Notes under the pieces: model-generated
Database searches by the model: none
Told to the model about the DNA's origin: nothing
What the model saw: only the letters and a program-made list of their open reading frames with translations
Made by a program: the position numbers and the translations under genes
NCBI RefSeq assembly: GCF_021462265.1
Contig: NZ_JAJONF010000005.1
Location: 186,001 to 250,000, forward strand
Length of the DNA: 64,000 nucleotides
Reading direction: 5' to 3'
From: Streptomyces shenzhenensis
Lineage (GTDB): Bacteria > Actinomycetota > Actinomycetes > Streptomycetales > Streptomycetaceae
In this document: piece by piece, positions 15,970-23,416 of the stretch
Numbering within the stretch: the stretch's first letter is position 1
Layout: each line of letters starts with the position of its first letter

Positions 15970-16356
15970 ACACCCGGCAGCCGGCGGCCGTCCGTCCGCC
16001 GTGGGATGCCGCGCCACGGCACGGGAGATCGCCCCGACCGCACAGGAGCCGACCAGGACGGGCGCCGCCTCGACGGGCGGCGAGCACACGATGGCGGTGT
16101 GTGCCCGCACCGGCGTCGCCACGCTGTCCGGCACGGGCCGTCGGCGCACCGCGTTCCTGCCGGGCCGGGCGTCGGGGCGCGGCCCGGCTTGCAGCGCCTG
16201 CGCGAGAGGCGTTTTCTGGAAGTATCCGATGGTGAAACAAGAGCGCCCAGGGTTACGGCATGGACGAGGGGCCCTGCCTCGACGTGTTTCTCCTGGCCAA
16301 AGTCTCGGTCGGCACGGTCCGTCAGTCGCCCGGCGTTCGACGCGGAGGTGAGCCTG
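15970..16356. other. 387-base intergenic region
   Basis: Between the secreted hydrolase and fdhA. Only short biased frames on both strands and the fdhA ribosome binding site (GGAGG, 16344-16348) are visible. I found no promoter I trust. Confidence 0.5.
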
Positions 16357-17508
16357 GTGAAAGCCGTTGTCTACGAGAAGCCGTTCAGCGTCACCGTCAG
16401 GGACGTCGACGATCCACGGATCCAGCACCCGAACGACGTGCTGGTACGGGTCACATCGTCCGCCATCTGCGGGTCCGACCTGCACATGTACGAAGGGCGC
16501 ACGGCAGCCGAGGCGGGCATCGTCTTCGGGCACGAGAACCTCGGCATCGTCGAGGAGATCGGCTCCGGCGTGACCTCGCTGTCCGAGGGCGACAGGGTCG
16601 TCATGCCGTTCAACGTCGCCTGCGGCTTCTGCAAGAACTGCCTGGCCGGGAAGACTGGTTTCTGCCTCACGGTGAATCCGGGCTTCGCCGGCGGAGCCTA
16701 CGGCTATGTGGCCATGGGCCCCTACAAGGGCGGCCAGGCAGAACTCCTGCGGGTGCCGTTCGCCGACTTCAACTGCCTGAAGCTGCCGCCGGGCAACGAG
16801 TTCGAGACCGATTTCGTGCTGCTCGCCGACATCTTCCCGACCGGCTATCACGGCTGTGAGCTGGCCCAGGTGACACCTGGTGAGAGCGTCGCCGTCTTCG
16901 GAGCCGGACCGGTAGGGCTGATGGCCGCGTACTCCGCGCTGCTGCGCGGCGCGTCCAAGGTGTTCTCGGTCGACCGCGTGCCCGAGCGGCTCGCCAAGGC
17001 CGAGCAGATCGGCGCGATCGCGATCGACTTCACCAAGGGCGACCCGGCCGAACAGATCAAGGAGCAGACCGGAGGCGAGGGGACGGACAAGGGCGTCGAC
17101 GCCGTCGGCTACCAGGCCCAGGCGCACGACGCGAGCCACGAGGAACCCGCCGTCGTCCTGAACAGCCTCGTCGAGACGGTACGGCCGACCGGCATGCTCG
17201 GCGTGCCGGGCCTGTACGTCCCCTCCGACCCGGGCGGACCCGACGAGCACGCCAAGCACGGCCAGCTGCTCGTGTCCATCGGCAGGATGTTCGAGAAGGG
17301 GCAGCGGATGGGCACCGGTCAGTGCAACGTCAAGCAGTACAACCGCCAGTTGCGTGACCTGATCATCGCGGGGCGAGCCAAGCCCAGCTTCGTGGTCTCC
17401 CACGAACTGCCGCTGGAGGAGGCGCCGGGCGCCTACGAGAAGTTCGACCAGCGGATCGAGGGCTACACCAAGGTCGTCCTGCACCCCGGGCACGCTCTCG
17501 CGGCGTAG
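16357..17508 (+). CDS. fdhA: Glutathione-independent formaldehyde dehydrogenase
   Basis: A 383-residue zinc-dependent medium-chain dehydrogenase. Catalytic-zinc residues are in SSAICGSDLHMYEGR and FGHENLG; structural-zinc cysteines are spaced as in ACGFCKNCLAGKTGFC; the NAD-binding loop is VAVFGAGPVGLMAA near residue 175. The segment ADIFPTGYHG and the long C-terminal insert with YNRQLRDLI are characteristic of the FdhA/PdhA-type enzymes that need no thiol cofactor. GGAGG lies eight bases before the GTG. The gene is monocistronic, closed by a 17-bp hairpin. Confidence 0.9.
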   Translation: MKAVVYEKPFSVTVRDVDDPRIQHPNDVLVRVTSSAICGSDLHMYEGRTAAEAGIVFGHENLGIVEEIGSGVTSLSEGDRVVMPFNVACGFCKNCLAGKTGFCLTVNPGFAGGAYGYVAMGPYKGGQAELLRVPFADFNCLKLPPGNEFETDFVLLADIFPTGYHGCELAQVTPGESVAVFGAGPVGLMAAYSALLRGASKVFSVDRVPERLAKAEQIGAIAIDFTKGDPAEQIKEQTGGEGTDKGVDAVGYQAQAHDASHEEPAVVLNSLVETVRPTGMLGVPGLYVPSDPGGPDEHAKHGQLLVSIGRMFEKGQRMGTGQCNVKQYNRQLRDLIIAGRAKPSFVVSHELPLEEAPGAYEKFDQRIEGYTKVVLHPGHALAA

Positions 17509-17534
17509 CACCGGCGACGACCAGACACCCGACA

Positions 17535-17574
17535 CGCCTTCGCCTGGCCGGCGCGCACCGGCCAGGTGAAGGCG
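17535..17574 (+). terminator. Strong hairpin after fdhA
   Basis: A 17-bp stem (17535-17551 with 17558-17574), one G-T wobble, six-base loop CGCGCA, 27 bases after the fdhA stop. No U-tract, as usual in Streptomyces. Confidence 0.85.
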
Positions 17575-17625
17575 CTGAGTCACTCGGCGTCGACGGTCAG
17601 TGCGGTCATGCATCGCCTCGTCAGG

Positions 17626-17670
17626 GGACGGGACCGGGGGTCAGCACTGCGGATTCCCCCGGTCCCGTCC
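17626..17670 (-). terminator. Strong hairpin after the MMPL gene
   Basis: GGACGGGACCGGGGG (17626-17640) pairs perfectly with 17656-17670 over 15 bp, loop of 15 bases. It lies 28 bases beyond the stop of the minus-strand MMPL gene and 52 bases from the fdhA hairpin. Confidence 0.85.
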
Positions 17671-17697
17671 TCCTGCGCGGCGACCGGAAACGCGCCG

Positions 17698-19869
17698 CTA
17701 GCCGTGACGCCCGGCGGGTGTGTTCCGGTCCTCCCCGGTGACCGGCGTGCCGCCCCCGTGCTCCGTGCCCGCCGCCGGTTCCGCCCGGTCGGCGTGGCCC
17801 GGCCACCAGGCCGCGTGGCCGATGAGCGCGGTGAGGCTCGGGGTGAAGAACATCGCCATGACGAAGGCGGCCACCGCGATGCCGAAGGAGACCGCGAAAC
17901 CCATCTCCGTGAGCAGCGAGTTGCCCGCCAGCATCATCGTGGCGAAGGTCGCCGCCAGGATGAAGCCGGCCGCGGCCACCGTGGGGCCCGCGTGCCGCAG
18001 TGCCATGCCGGCTGCCTCGCGCGGCTCCCGGCCCTCGCGGGCCTCCTCACGGAGCCGGGCGATCATGAGGATGTTGTAGTCCGTGCCGATGGCGACCACG
18101 AAGAGATACATGATCACCGGCAGCATGAACATCAGACCGGGCTTGTTCTGCGCGTCCTGGAAGATCCAGACCGTGGCGCCCAGCGTGGCGCCGAAGCCGA
18201 GGCCCACCGAGGCGATCAGGTACCAGGGAGCGACCACGCTGCGCAGCAGCAGCCCCAGGATCACCATGATCAGCAGGGCGGCGACGGGGAACACCGTCCG
18301 GTAGTCGTGGTTGACCGCGGAGTCGATGTCCTTGTAGATCGAGGACATACCGCCGACGAGCGCCTCGGTCCCCTGTGGAGCGCCGGCGTGCGCGACGTCC
18401 CGTATCCGGCCCACCGTGGCTATCGCCCGGTCCGTGGACGCCTCGTACTTGAGGGTGACGGTGAAGTCCGCCGTGGTGCCGGCCTTGTTCACCTGGGCCA
18501 TCCGGGCGCTCGCGACGCCGTCCACGGCGCCGAGCTTCGACGCGTACGCGCGGAAGGCGGAGGTGTCCAGCGGCTTTCCGTCGGTGCTGGAGAGGTAGAC
18601 GTCGGTGGGCGCGGCGGCACCGGCCGAGTACGCCTTCTGCATCTGGTCCTGGACGACCATGGACTCCTTGGTCTTGGGCATCGAGCCCGAGGCCAGGTCG
18701 AACGTGGCGTGGTAGCCCAGCGTGCCCAGCGACAGCACGACCAGGACCAGGCCGGAGGCCGCCGCGGTCAGCCCGGGGCGGCGCCGCACGGCACGGCCCA
18801 GGGCCGCGAAACGGGCGTTCGCCGGCTCCTGCTGCCAGGACTTGGACGGCCAGAACACCTTCGGTCCGATGAGCGAGACGACGGCCGGGATCAGCGTGAG
18901 TCCCGCGACCAGGGTGGCCGAGACCGCGATGGCCAGTGCCGGGCCCATCTGCTTCAGGAAGCCCAGGGTGGACAGCACCAGCGCGAGGAAGGCGATGATC
19001 ACCGCGCCGGCCGCCGAGGCGATGGCCTCACCGACCCGGCCGACCGCGTTGACCATGGCCGCCTTGGGTTCGTCACCCGCGCGCAGGCGTTCGCGGTACC
19101 GGAACATCAGGAACAGGAAGTAGTCCGTGCCCACGCCGAACAGCACGACGATCAGGATCGAGGACACGGAACTGTTGGCCTGCAGGCCGAACAGTTTGGT
19201 GGCGTACGCGATCAGGCCGTTGGCGATGGCGGACACCACGCCGATCACCACCAGGGGCAGGAAGGCGAGGATCGGCGCCCGGAAGATGATCAGCAGGGTG
19301 ACCAGGATGATCACGAAGGTGCCGATGCCGATCAGCGCCTGACCGCGCTTGGACGAGTCCTGCTGGTCGAGGGCCTGGGCGGCCGAACCGCCCAGCTTGA
19401 CCTCCAGGTTGGTGCCCTTGGCCAGTTGCTTGACGTCGTCGCGCAACACCTTGGCCGCGTCGGCCTGCACGGGCTGGCCGGCTTTCTTGCTGTCCATCTG
19501 CACCAGCGTCAGGTCGTACCTGCCGTCCTTCGACGGCTGGCCGGGGACGACCTTCTGGACCTGGTCGATGTGCCTGGCGCCCAGTGCGGTGGTGATCCGG
19601 GCGACGTCCTTCTTGTCCTCGGCGGTGAGCGTGCCGCCGTCGGTGCGCTGGTACAGCGCGATCGCGGACGGGGTGAAGGCGCTGGGGAACGCCTTCGCCT
19701 GGAGTTCCGCTGCTTTGATGGACTCGTAACTCTTGGGCAGGAAGCTGCTCTCGTCGCTGTTCGAGGGCAGGCTCGGAGCGGTGGCGACGATCGCCACCGC
19801 CGCGATCAGCCATGCCACGATCGTCCAGACGGGATGTCGGACGACGGCACTGCCAATTCGTCGGAACAT
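17698..19869 (-). CDS. MMPL-family RND transporter
   Basis: A 723-residue membrane protein: one N-terminal helix (WTIVAWLIAAVAIVATAP), a large extracytoplasmic domain (~residues 35-175), five helices beginning GQALIGIGTFVIILVTLL, a second loop (~residues 390-510) and five more helices with AIGTDYNILMIARLREE and VGTDYFLFLMFRYRE, where the G-T-D-Y motif carries the proton-relay residues. MMPL proteins export lipids, polyketides or antibiotics. It stands alone, without a TetR regulator beside it. GGAGG precedes the ATG at 19869; upstream in-frame starts lack ribosome binding sites. A TGACGTCA palindrome at 19976-19983 may be an operator. Confidence 0.9.
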   Translation of the reverse strand: MFRRIGSAVVRHPVWTIVAWLIAAVAIVATAPSLPSNSDESSFLPKSYESIKAAELQAKAFPSAFTPSAIALYQRTDGGTLTAEDKKDVARITTALGARHIDQVQKVVPGQPSKDGRYDLTLVQMDSKKAGQPVQADAAKVLRDDVKQLAKGTNLEVKLGGSAAQALDQQDSSKRGQALIGIGTFVIILVTLLIIFRAPILAFLPLVVIGVVSAIANGLIAYATKLFGLQANSSVSSILIVVLFGVGTDYFLFLMFRYRERLRAGDEPKAAMVNAVGRVGEAIASAAGAVIIAFLALVLSTLGFLKQMGPALAIAVSATLVAGLTLIPAVVSLIGPKVFWPSKSWQQEPANARFAALGRAVRRRPGLTAAASGLVLVVLSLGTLGYHATFDLASGSMPKTKESMVVQDQMQKAYSAGAAAPTDVYLSSTDGKPLDTSAFRAYASKLGAVDGVASARMAQVNKAGTTADFTVTLKYEASTDRAIATVGRIRDVAHAGAPQGTEALVGGMSSIYKDIDSAVNHDYRTVFPVAALLIMVILGLLLRSVVAPWYLIASVGLGFGATLGATVWIFQDAQNKPGLMFMLPVIMYLFVVAIGTDYNILMIARLREEAREGREPREAAGMALRHAGPTVAAAGFILAATFATMMLAGNSLLTEMGFAVSFGIAVAAFVMAMFFTPSLTALIGHAAWWPGHADRAEPAAGTEHGGGTPVTGEDRNTPAGRHG

Positions 19870-20150
19870 GCGGAAGGTCCTCCTGGGTAGGAAGATCACC
19901 GCAGCCCGGGGAGCGGACCCTGGCATCGGCGACCTCGACCGGCACGCATCCAACGAGCCGGTCGCATGGTTGTCTTGACGTCATATGTTAGGGATCGGCT
20001 GTGAGGGCCGGTCCAGTGGGTTTTCCGTAGCCCGCCTGCCTGCGCTTTTCCCGGTGTCCGCGGGCAGCCCCGGCATCGGTGCGACGGCCGCCCGGCCGGC
20101 TACCGTCGAAGAGGGGACCGCCGCACCGTCGCCGGCCGAAGGGCCGCGTC

Positions 20151-20423
20151 ATGTCAGCGCAGGCGCTGCCGTCCAGCCTCTTCACCCGCGGCCGGCGGGA
20201 GGCCGAGGTCTTCCTGCCCGCCGCCGGGTCCGACCGCGGTGTCGCCGACGTGAACGTCGGCATCTCCGGAGCCGGGACGGGCGGTGCCTTCGGCGGCGGG
20301 AAGGACACCGGCGGCGGCCGCGAGTCCGGTTCCGACGCCCGGAAGCCGTACCTGCGCTCCGCCACCGGCACGATCAACTACTCCGGCGAACTCCCCCTGG
20401 GCCAGGGTGCCGGCTTCCGCTGA
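20151..20423 (+). pseudogene. C-terminal fragment of an ALDH7-type aldehyde dehydrogenase
   Basis: The 90-residue frame reads [15 protein letters not shown], then [32 protein letters not shown] and [15 protein letters not shown]. This is the last ~85 residues of ALDH7/piperideine-6-carboxylate (aminoadipate semialdehyde) dehydrogenases, where the same blocks appear in the same order in full-length enzymes of about 500 residues. The NAD-binding and catalytic Cys domains are missing; sequence upstream of 20151 shows no ALDH similarity. I therefore call it a truncated gene. It could still be translated from the ATG at 20151, but could not be catalytic. Confidence 0.7.
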
Positions 20424-20442
20424 CCGGCCCCGCGAACCGGGC

Positions 20443-21603
20443 TCACGGCGAACGGGAGTCCTGGCCGCCGCCCGCCGTCTCGGCCGTACCCTCGGGCAGC
20501 AGGAAGGCGGTGAGGGCGGCCGTGTCGTCCTGGAGCTGGTCGTGGCTGTAGTCCAGCAGGTCCTGATGGAGCCGTTCCAGCAGCTCCGGGGGCGGCATGG
20601 GCCCCCAGGACCGCAGCCGCTGGAGCAGCGGGTAGAAGGAGCCGGCCGGGTTCCGGGTCTCCGTGATCCCGTCCGTGTACAGCAGCAGCTGGTCGCCGGG
20701 GCCGAACGGGTAGGTGTCGACGCGGTAGGGGTCCCCGACGAGCATGCCGAGGTTCAGCGGCGGCCCCGGCTGTCCCTCGTCCAGCTCGTGCACCTCGCCG
20801 GGGCGGATGAGCAGCGGCGGCGGATGGCCGCAGTTGAGGACGCGGACGATCCTCTCGTCCTCGGGGATCTCGGCGAACACGGCCGTGACGAACCGCTCGC
20901 CGAGTTCGGTCCCGCCCAGCCGGTCGGCGCGGCGGGCCATGCTGATGTCCACCCGCTCGACCAGGGCACGCAGGTCGGGCTCGTCGTGCGCCGCCTCGCG
21001 GAACGCGCCCAGCATCGCCGCCGCGGTCTCCACCGCGAGCAGCCCCTTGCCGCGTACGTCCCCGATGAGCAGCCGTACCCCGTACGGGGTGGGAACGGCC
21101 TCGAAGAGGTCACCGCCGATCCGTGCCTCGGCGGCGGCGGACAGGTAGAAGCTCTCCAGCAGCAGGTTCCCGATCCGGTGCGGAACCGGCCTGAGCAGGA
21201 CGCGCTGCGCGATCTCGGCCACGAACCGGACATCCGCCAGGGTGCGTTCCCGGCGGATCCGGTGCGCCGCCAGGATCGCGCCCAGGGCGCCCACCAGGGC
21301 CGTACACACGTAGGCGGCCACGTAGTGCCGCTCCCAGACGTAGCCGACGGAGCGCCCCGCACAGCAGGGAGTTCCGGCCAGGAGAAGTTCGAGGCCGATG
21401 GCGAGGGCGGTGGCGACGGCGACGGCGGCGGGCGGGTGCGCGAAGGCGGTCACCAGGGGCAGGGCGATCAGTACGAAACTCACCGGCCACTGCACCGGGG
21501 TGACCGGTTCGATCAGCAGCACGCCGGCGACGTACAGGACCGGTAGCCAGCGCATCCACGCGGGGGGTGCGGGCAGTGAAGGGTCGCCACTGTCGTGTCT
21601 CAC
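20443..21603 (-). CDS. Membrane-anchored PP2C/SpoIIE-type serine phosphatase
   Basis: A 386-residue protein. The N-terminal ~110 residues contain four hydrophobic segments (LPVLYVAGVLLIEP; VSFVLIALPLVTAFA; and others). The phosphatase domain follows with ARIGGDLFEAVPT, IGDVRGKGLLAVETAAAML, LNCGHPPPLLI and LLLYTDGITETR, all metal-binding Asp/Gly blocks of RsbU/SpoIIE enzymes. Such proteins dephosphorylate anti-anti-sigma factors. The GTG at 21603 has AGGAG seven bases upstream; ATG at 21633 is the alternative. Its end lies close to the ALDH relic. Confidence 0.88.
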   Translation of the reverse strand: MRHDSGDPSLPAPPAWMRWLPVLYVAGVLLIEPVTPVQWPVSFVLIALPLVTAFAHPPAAVAVATALAIGLELLLAGTPCCAGRSVGYVWERHYVAAYVCTALVGALGAILAAHRIRRERTLADVRFVAEIAQRVLLRPVPHRIGNLLLESFYLSAAAEARIGGDLFEAVPTPYGVRLLIGDVRGKGLLAVETAAAMLGAFREAAHDEPDLRALVERVDISMARRADRLGGTELGERFVTAVFAEIPEDERIVRVLNCGHPPPLLIRPGEVHELDEGQPGPPLNLGMLVGDPYRVDTYPFGPGDQLLLYTDGITETRNPAGSFYPLLQRLRSWGPMPPPELLERLHQDLLDYSHDQLQDDTAALTAFLLPEGTAETAGGGQDSRSP

Positions 21604-21853
21604 CCGGGACTCCTGGCCTACGAATCTCGACAAGACGGCCAGCCTTCCGGGCCTCCGCCCGGCGCGCCGGGGATTGCTCCACCCAGCGGCATGTTCCTCT
21701 CATCGACAGCAGCATTCGCGCCAAGTGTCGAAACATTCGGGATTTGTGGACTGGGTCAGTTGATCTCGTCACGGCTTGCCTGTCACGGTGCCGATCTACG
21801 ACTCGCTCTAGGCGTCTCTGAACTGCGGATGTGATCGATGATCCGAACCGAAG

Positions 21854-21875
21854 GTTTCGAAATAATTACCGAAAC
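21854..21875. promoter_or_regulatory. Candidate operator of the xylanase operon
   Basis: GTTTCG (21854-21859) and CGAAAC (21870-21875) form an inverted repeat with a ten-base AT-rich spacer; the left arm also sits in the perfect palindrome TTTCGAAA (21855-21862). It ends two bases before a TTGACA. CGAAA/TTTCG-type repeats are known upstream of Streptomyces xylanase genes; the regulator here is not identified. Confidence 0.5.
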
Positions 21876-21877
21876 TG

Positions 21878-21906
21878 TTGACAGGTGTCATGGGCAGACC
21901 AACACT
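21878..21906 (+). promoter_or_regulatory. Candidate promoter, TTGACA-N17-AACACT
   Basis: A consensus -35 TTGACA (21878-21883) and a weak -10 AACACT (21901-21906), 45 bases before the xylanase ATG and directly next to the inverted repeat. Confidence 0.4.
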
Positions 21907-21950
21907 CCCCACCAAGCCACACCCGCACAGGCCACACGAGGAGGCATCCC

Positions 21951-22619
21951 ATGAACCCGCTCGACCACTCCCTGAGCCGCAGGAGTGCCGGAGCCCTGCT
22001 GCTGGGCGCAGCCGCCGGGCTGGCCCTGCCCGGCACCGCCCGGGCCGCCACGGTCGTCACCACCAACCAGACGGGCACCAACAACGGCTACTACTACTCG
22101 TTCTGGACCGACGCACAGGGCACGGTCTCCATGACCCTGGGCTCCGGCGGCAACTACAGCACCAACTGGAGCAACACCGGCAACTTCGTCTGCGGCAAGG
22201 GCTGGAGCACCGGCGCCCGCCGGAACGTGACCTACTCCGGAAGCTTCAACCCCTCCGGCAACGGCTACCTGTCCCTCTACGGCTGGACCTCGAACCCCCT
22301 CGTCGAGTACTACATCGTCGACAACTGGGGCAACTACCGGCCCACCGGAACCTACAAGGGCAGCGTCACCAGCGACGGCGGCACCTACGACATCTACCTG
22401 ACGACGCGGTACAACGCCCCTTCCGTCGAAGGCACCAAGACCTTCAACCAGTACTGGAGCGTCCGCCAGGCCAAGCGGACCGGTGGCACCATCACCACCG
22501 GCAACCACTTCGACGCCTGGGCCAGGGCCGGCATGCCCCTCGGCAGCTTCAGCTACTACCAGATCCTCGCGACCGAGGGCTACCAGAGCAGCGGCAACTC
22601 GAACATCACGGTGGCGTGA
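21951..22619 (+). CDS. GH11 endo-1,4-beta-xylanase, Tat-type signal
   Basis: A 222-residue secreted enzyme. [20 protein letters not shown] looks like a twin-arginine signal ending at ARA-AT (residue ~32). The mature part begins [19 protein letters not shown] and is a complete GH11 jelly roll: nucleophile Glu119 in [11 protein letters not shown] and acid/base Glu209 in ATEGYQSSG. It resembles S. lividans XlnB/XlnC, without a carbohydrate-binding module. The usual TNCGNFVAG stretch reads SNTGNFVCG, so the cysteine is displaced. GAGGAGG precedes the ATG. The stop overlaps the axeA start by one base. Confidence 0.93.
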   Translation: MNPLDHSLSRRSAGALLLGAAAGLALPGTARAATVVTTNQTGTNNGYYYSFWTDAQGTVSMTLGSGGNYSTNWSNTGNFVCGKGWSTGARRNVTYSGSFNPSGNGYLSLYGWTSNPLVEYYIVDNWGNYRPTGTYKGSVTSDGGTYDIYLTTRYNAPSVEGTKTFNQYWSVRQAKRTGGTITTGNHFDAWARAGMPLGSFSYYQILATEGYQSSGNSNITVA

Positions 22620-23308
22620 TGGGTGCCGTAGCGGAACGCTCGTTACGCCCCCTGGTGGCGACCGCCGCCGCCGTCGCCCTGGCCGCCGCGGGCACCCTCG
22701 CCGCCGGCGCCGCCCCGGCCCACTCCGCCACCTGCGCCGGCTACGTCGGCCTCACCTTCGACGACGGGCCGTCAACCGCCCACACCCCGGGCCTGCTCAG
22801 CGCCCTCAACGCCAACGGGCTGCGAGCCACCATGTTCAACGAGGGCCAGTACGCGGCGGCCTATCCGGCGCAGGTCAGGGCCGAGGTCAACGCGGGCATG
22901 TGGGTCGGCGACCACAGCTACACCCACCCCCACCTGACCCAGGAGACCCAGGCGCAGATCGACTCGGAGATCTCCCGCACCCAGTCGGCCATCGCCGCCG
23001 CCGGCGGCGGGACCCCGGTCCTGTTCCGGCCGCCGTACGGCGAGACCAACGCGACCGTGCGGACGGTCGAGGCCAAGTACGGACTCACCGAGATCATCTG
23101 GGACGTCGACTCGCAGGACTGGAACGGCGCCAGCACCGACGCCATCGTCCAGGCCGTCTCCAGGCTCACCAACGGCCAGATCATCCTGATGCACGAGTGG
23201 CCGGCCAACACCCTGGCCGCCGTCCCGCGCATCGCACAGACCCTGGCGACCAAGGGGCTGTGCTCCGGGCGGATCTCCCCGCAGACCGGACGCGCGGTCG
23301 CGCCCTGA
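22619..23308 (+). CDS. axeA: CE4 acetylxylan esterase
   Basis: A 229-residue polysaccharide deacetylase-fold enzyme. A Sec-type signal with ATAAAVALAAAGTLAAGAA ends near HSA-TC (residue ~39). CE4 motifs are complete: TFDDGPS (Asp48/Asp49), HSYTHPHL, RPPYGE, WDVDSQDW and ILMHEWP. It closely resembles S. lividans AxeA, whose gene also follows a xylanase gene, but lacks the C-terminal binding module. It removes acetyl groups from xylan so that the upstream xylanase can act. The ATG overlaps the xylanase stop (TGATG). Codon 9 is TTA (22643-22645), so translation may depend on bldA. Confidence 0.93.
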   Translation: MGAVAERSLRPLVATAAAVALAAAGTLAAGAAPAHSATCAGYVGLTFDDGPSTAHTPGLLSALNANGLRATMFNEGQYAAAYPAQVRAEVNAGMWVGDHSYTHPHLTQETQAQIDSEISRTQSAIAAAGGGTPVLFRPPYGETNATVRTVEAKYGLTEIIWDVDSQDWNGASTDAIVQAVSRLTNGQIILMHEWPANTLAAVPRIAQTLATKGLCSGRISPQTGRAVAP

Positions 23309-23322
23309 GAAAGCGGCGGCAC

Positions 23323-23358
23323 GAGCGGCGCGGCGGACCGTCAACCGCCGCGCCGCTC
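23323..23358 (+). terminator. Hairpin closing the xylanase operon
   Basis: A perfect 14-bp stem (23323-23336 with 23345-23358), eight-base loop ACCGTCAA, 14 bases after the axeA stop. Confidence 0.85.
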
Positions 23359-23416
23359 TCATGACTTCGGATGAAAAGGGATCAACCGCCCGCATGGCGT
23401 CGATAGGTTCGCCACC

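Larger units (their letters stand above)
21604..21950. other. 347-base divergent region, phosphatase and xylanase
   Basis: Holds the inverted repeat and promoter of the xylanase operon (21854-21906). No reading frame here is convincing. Confidence 0.5.

Noticed and set aside
17566..19890. 774-residue plus-strand frame opposite the MMPL transporter
   Set aside because: Composition is that of an antisense shadow (Arg/His/Gly/Gln), with no recognisable domain; the opposite strand has a complete MMPL protein.
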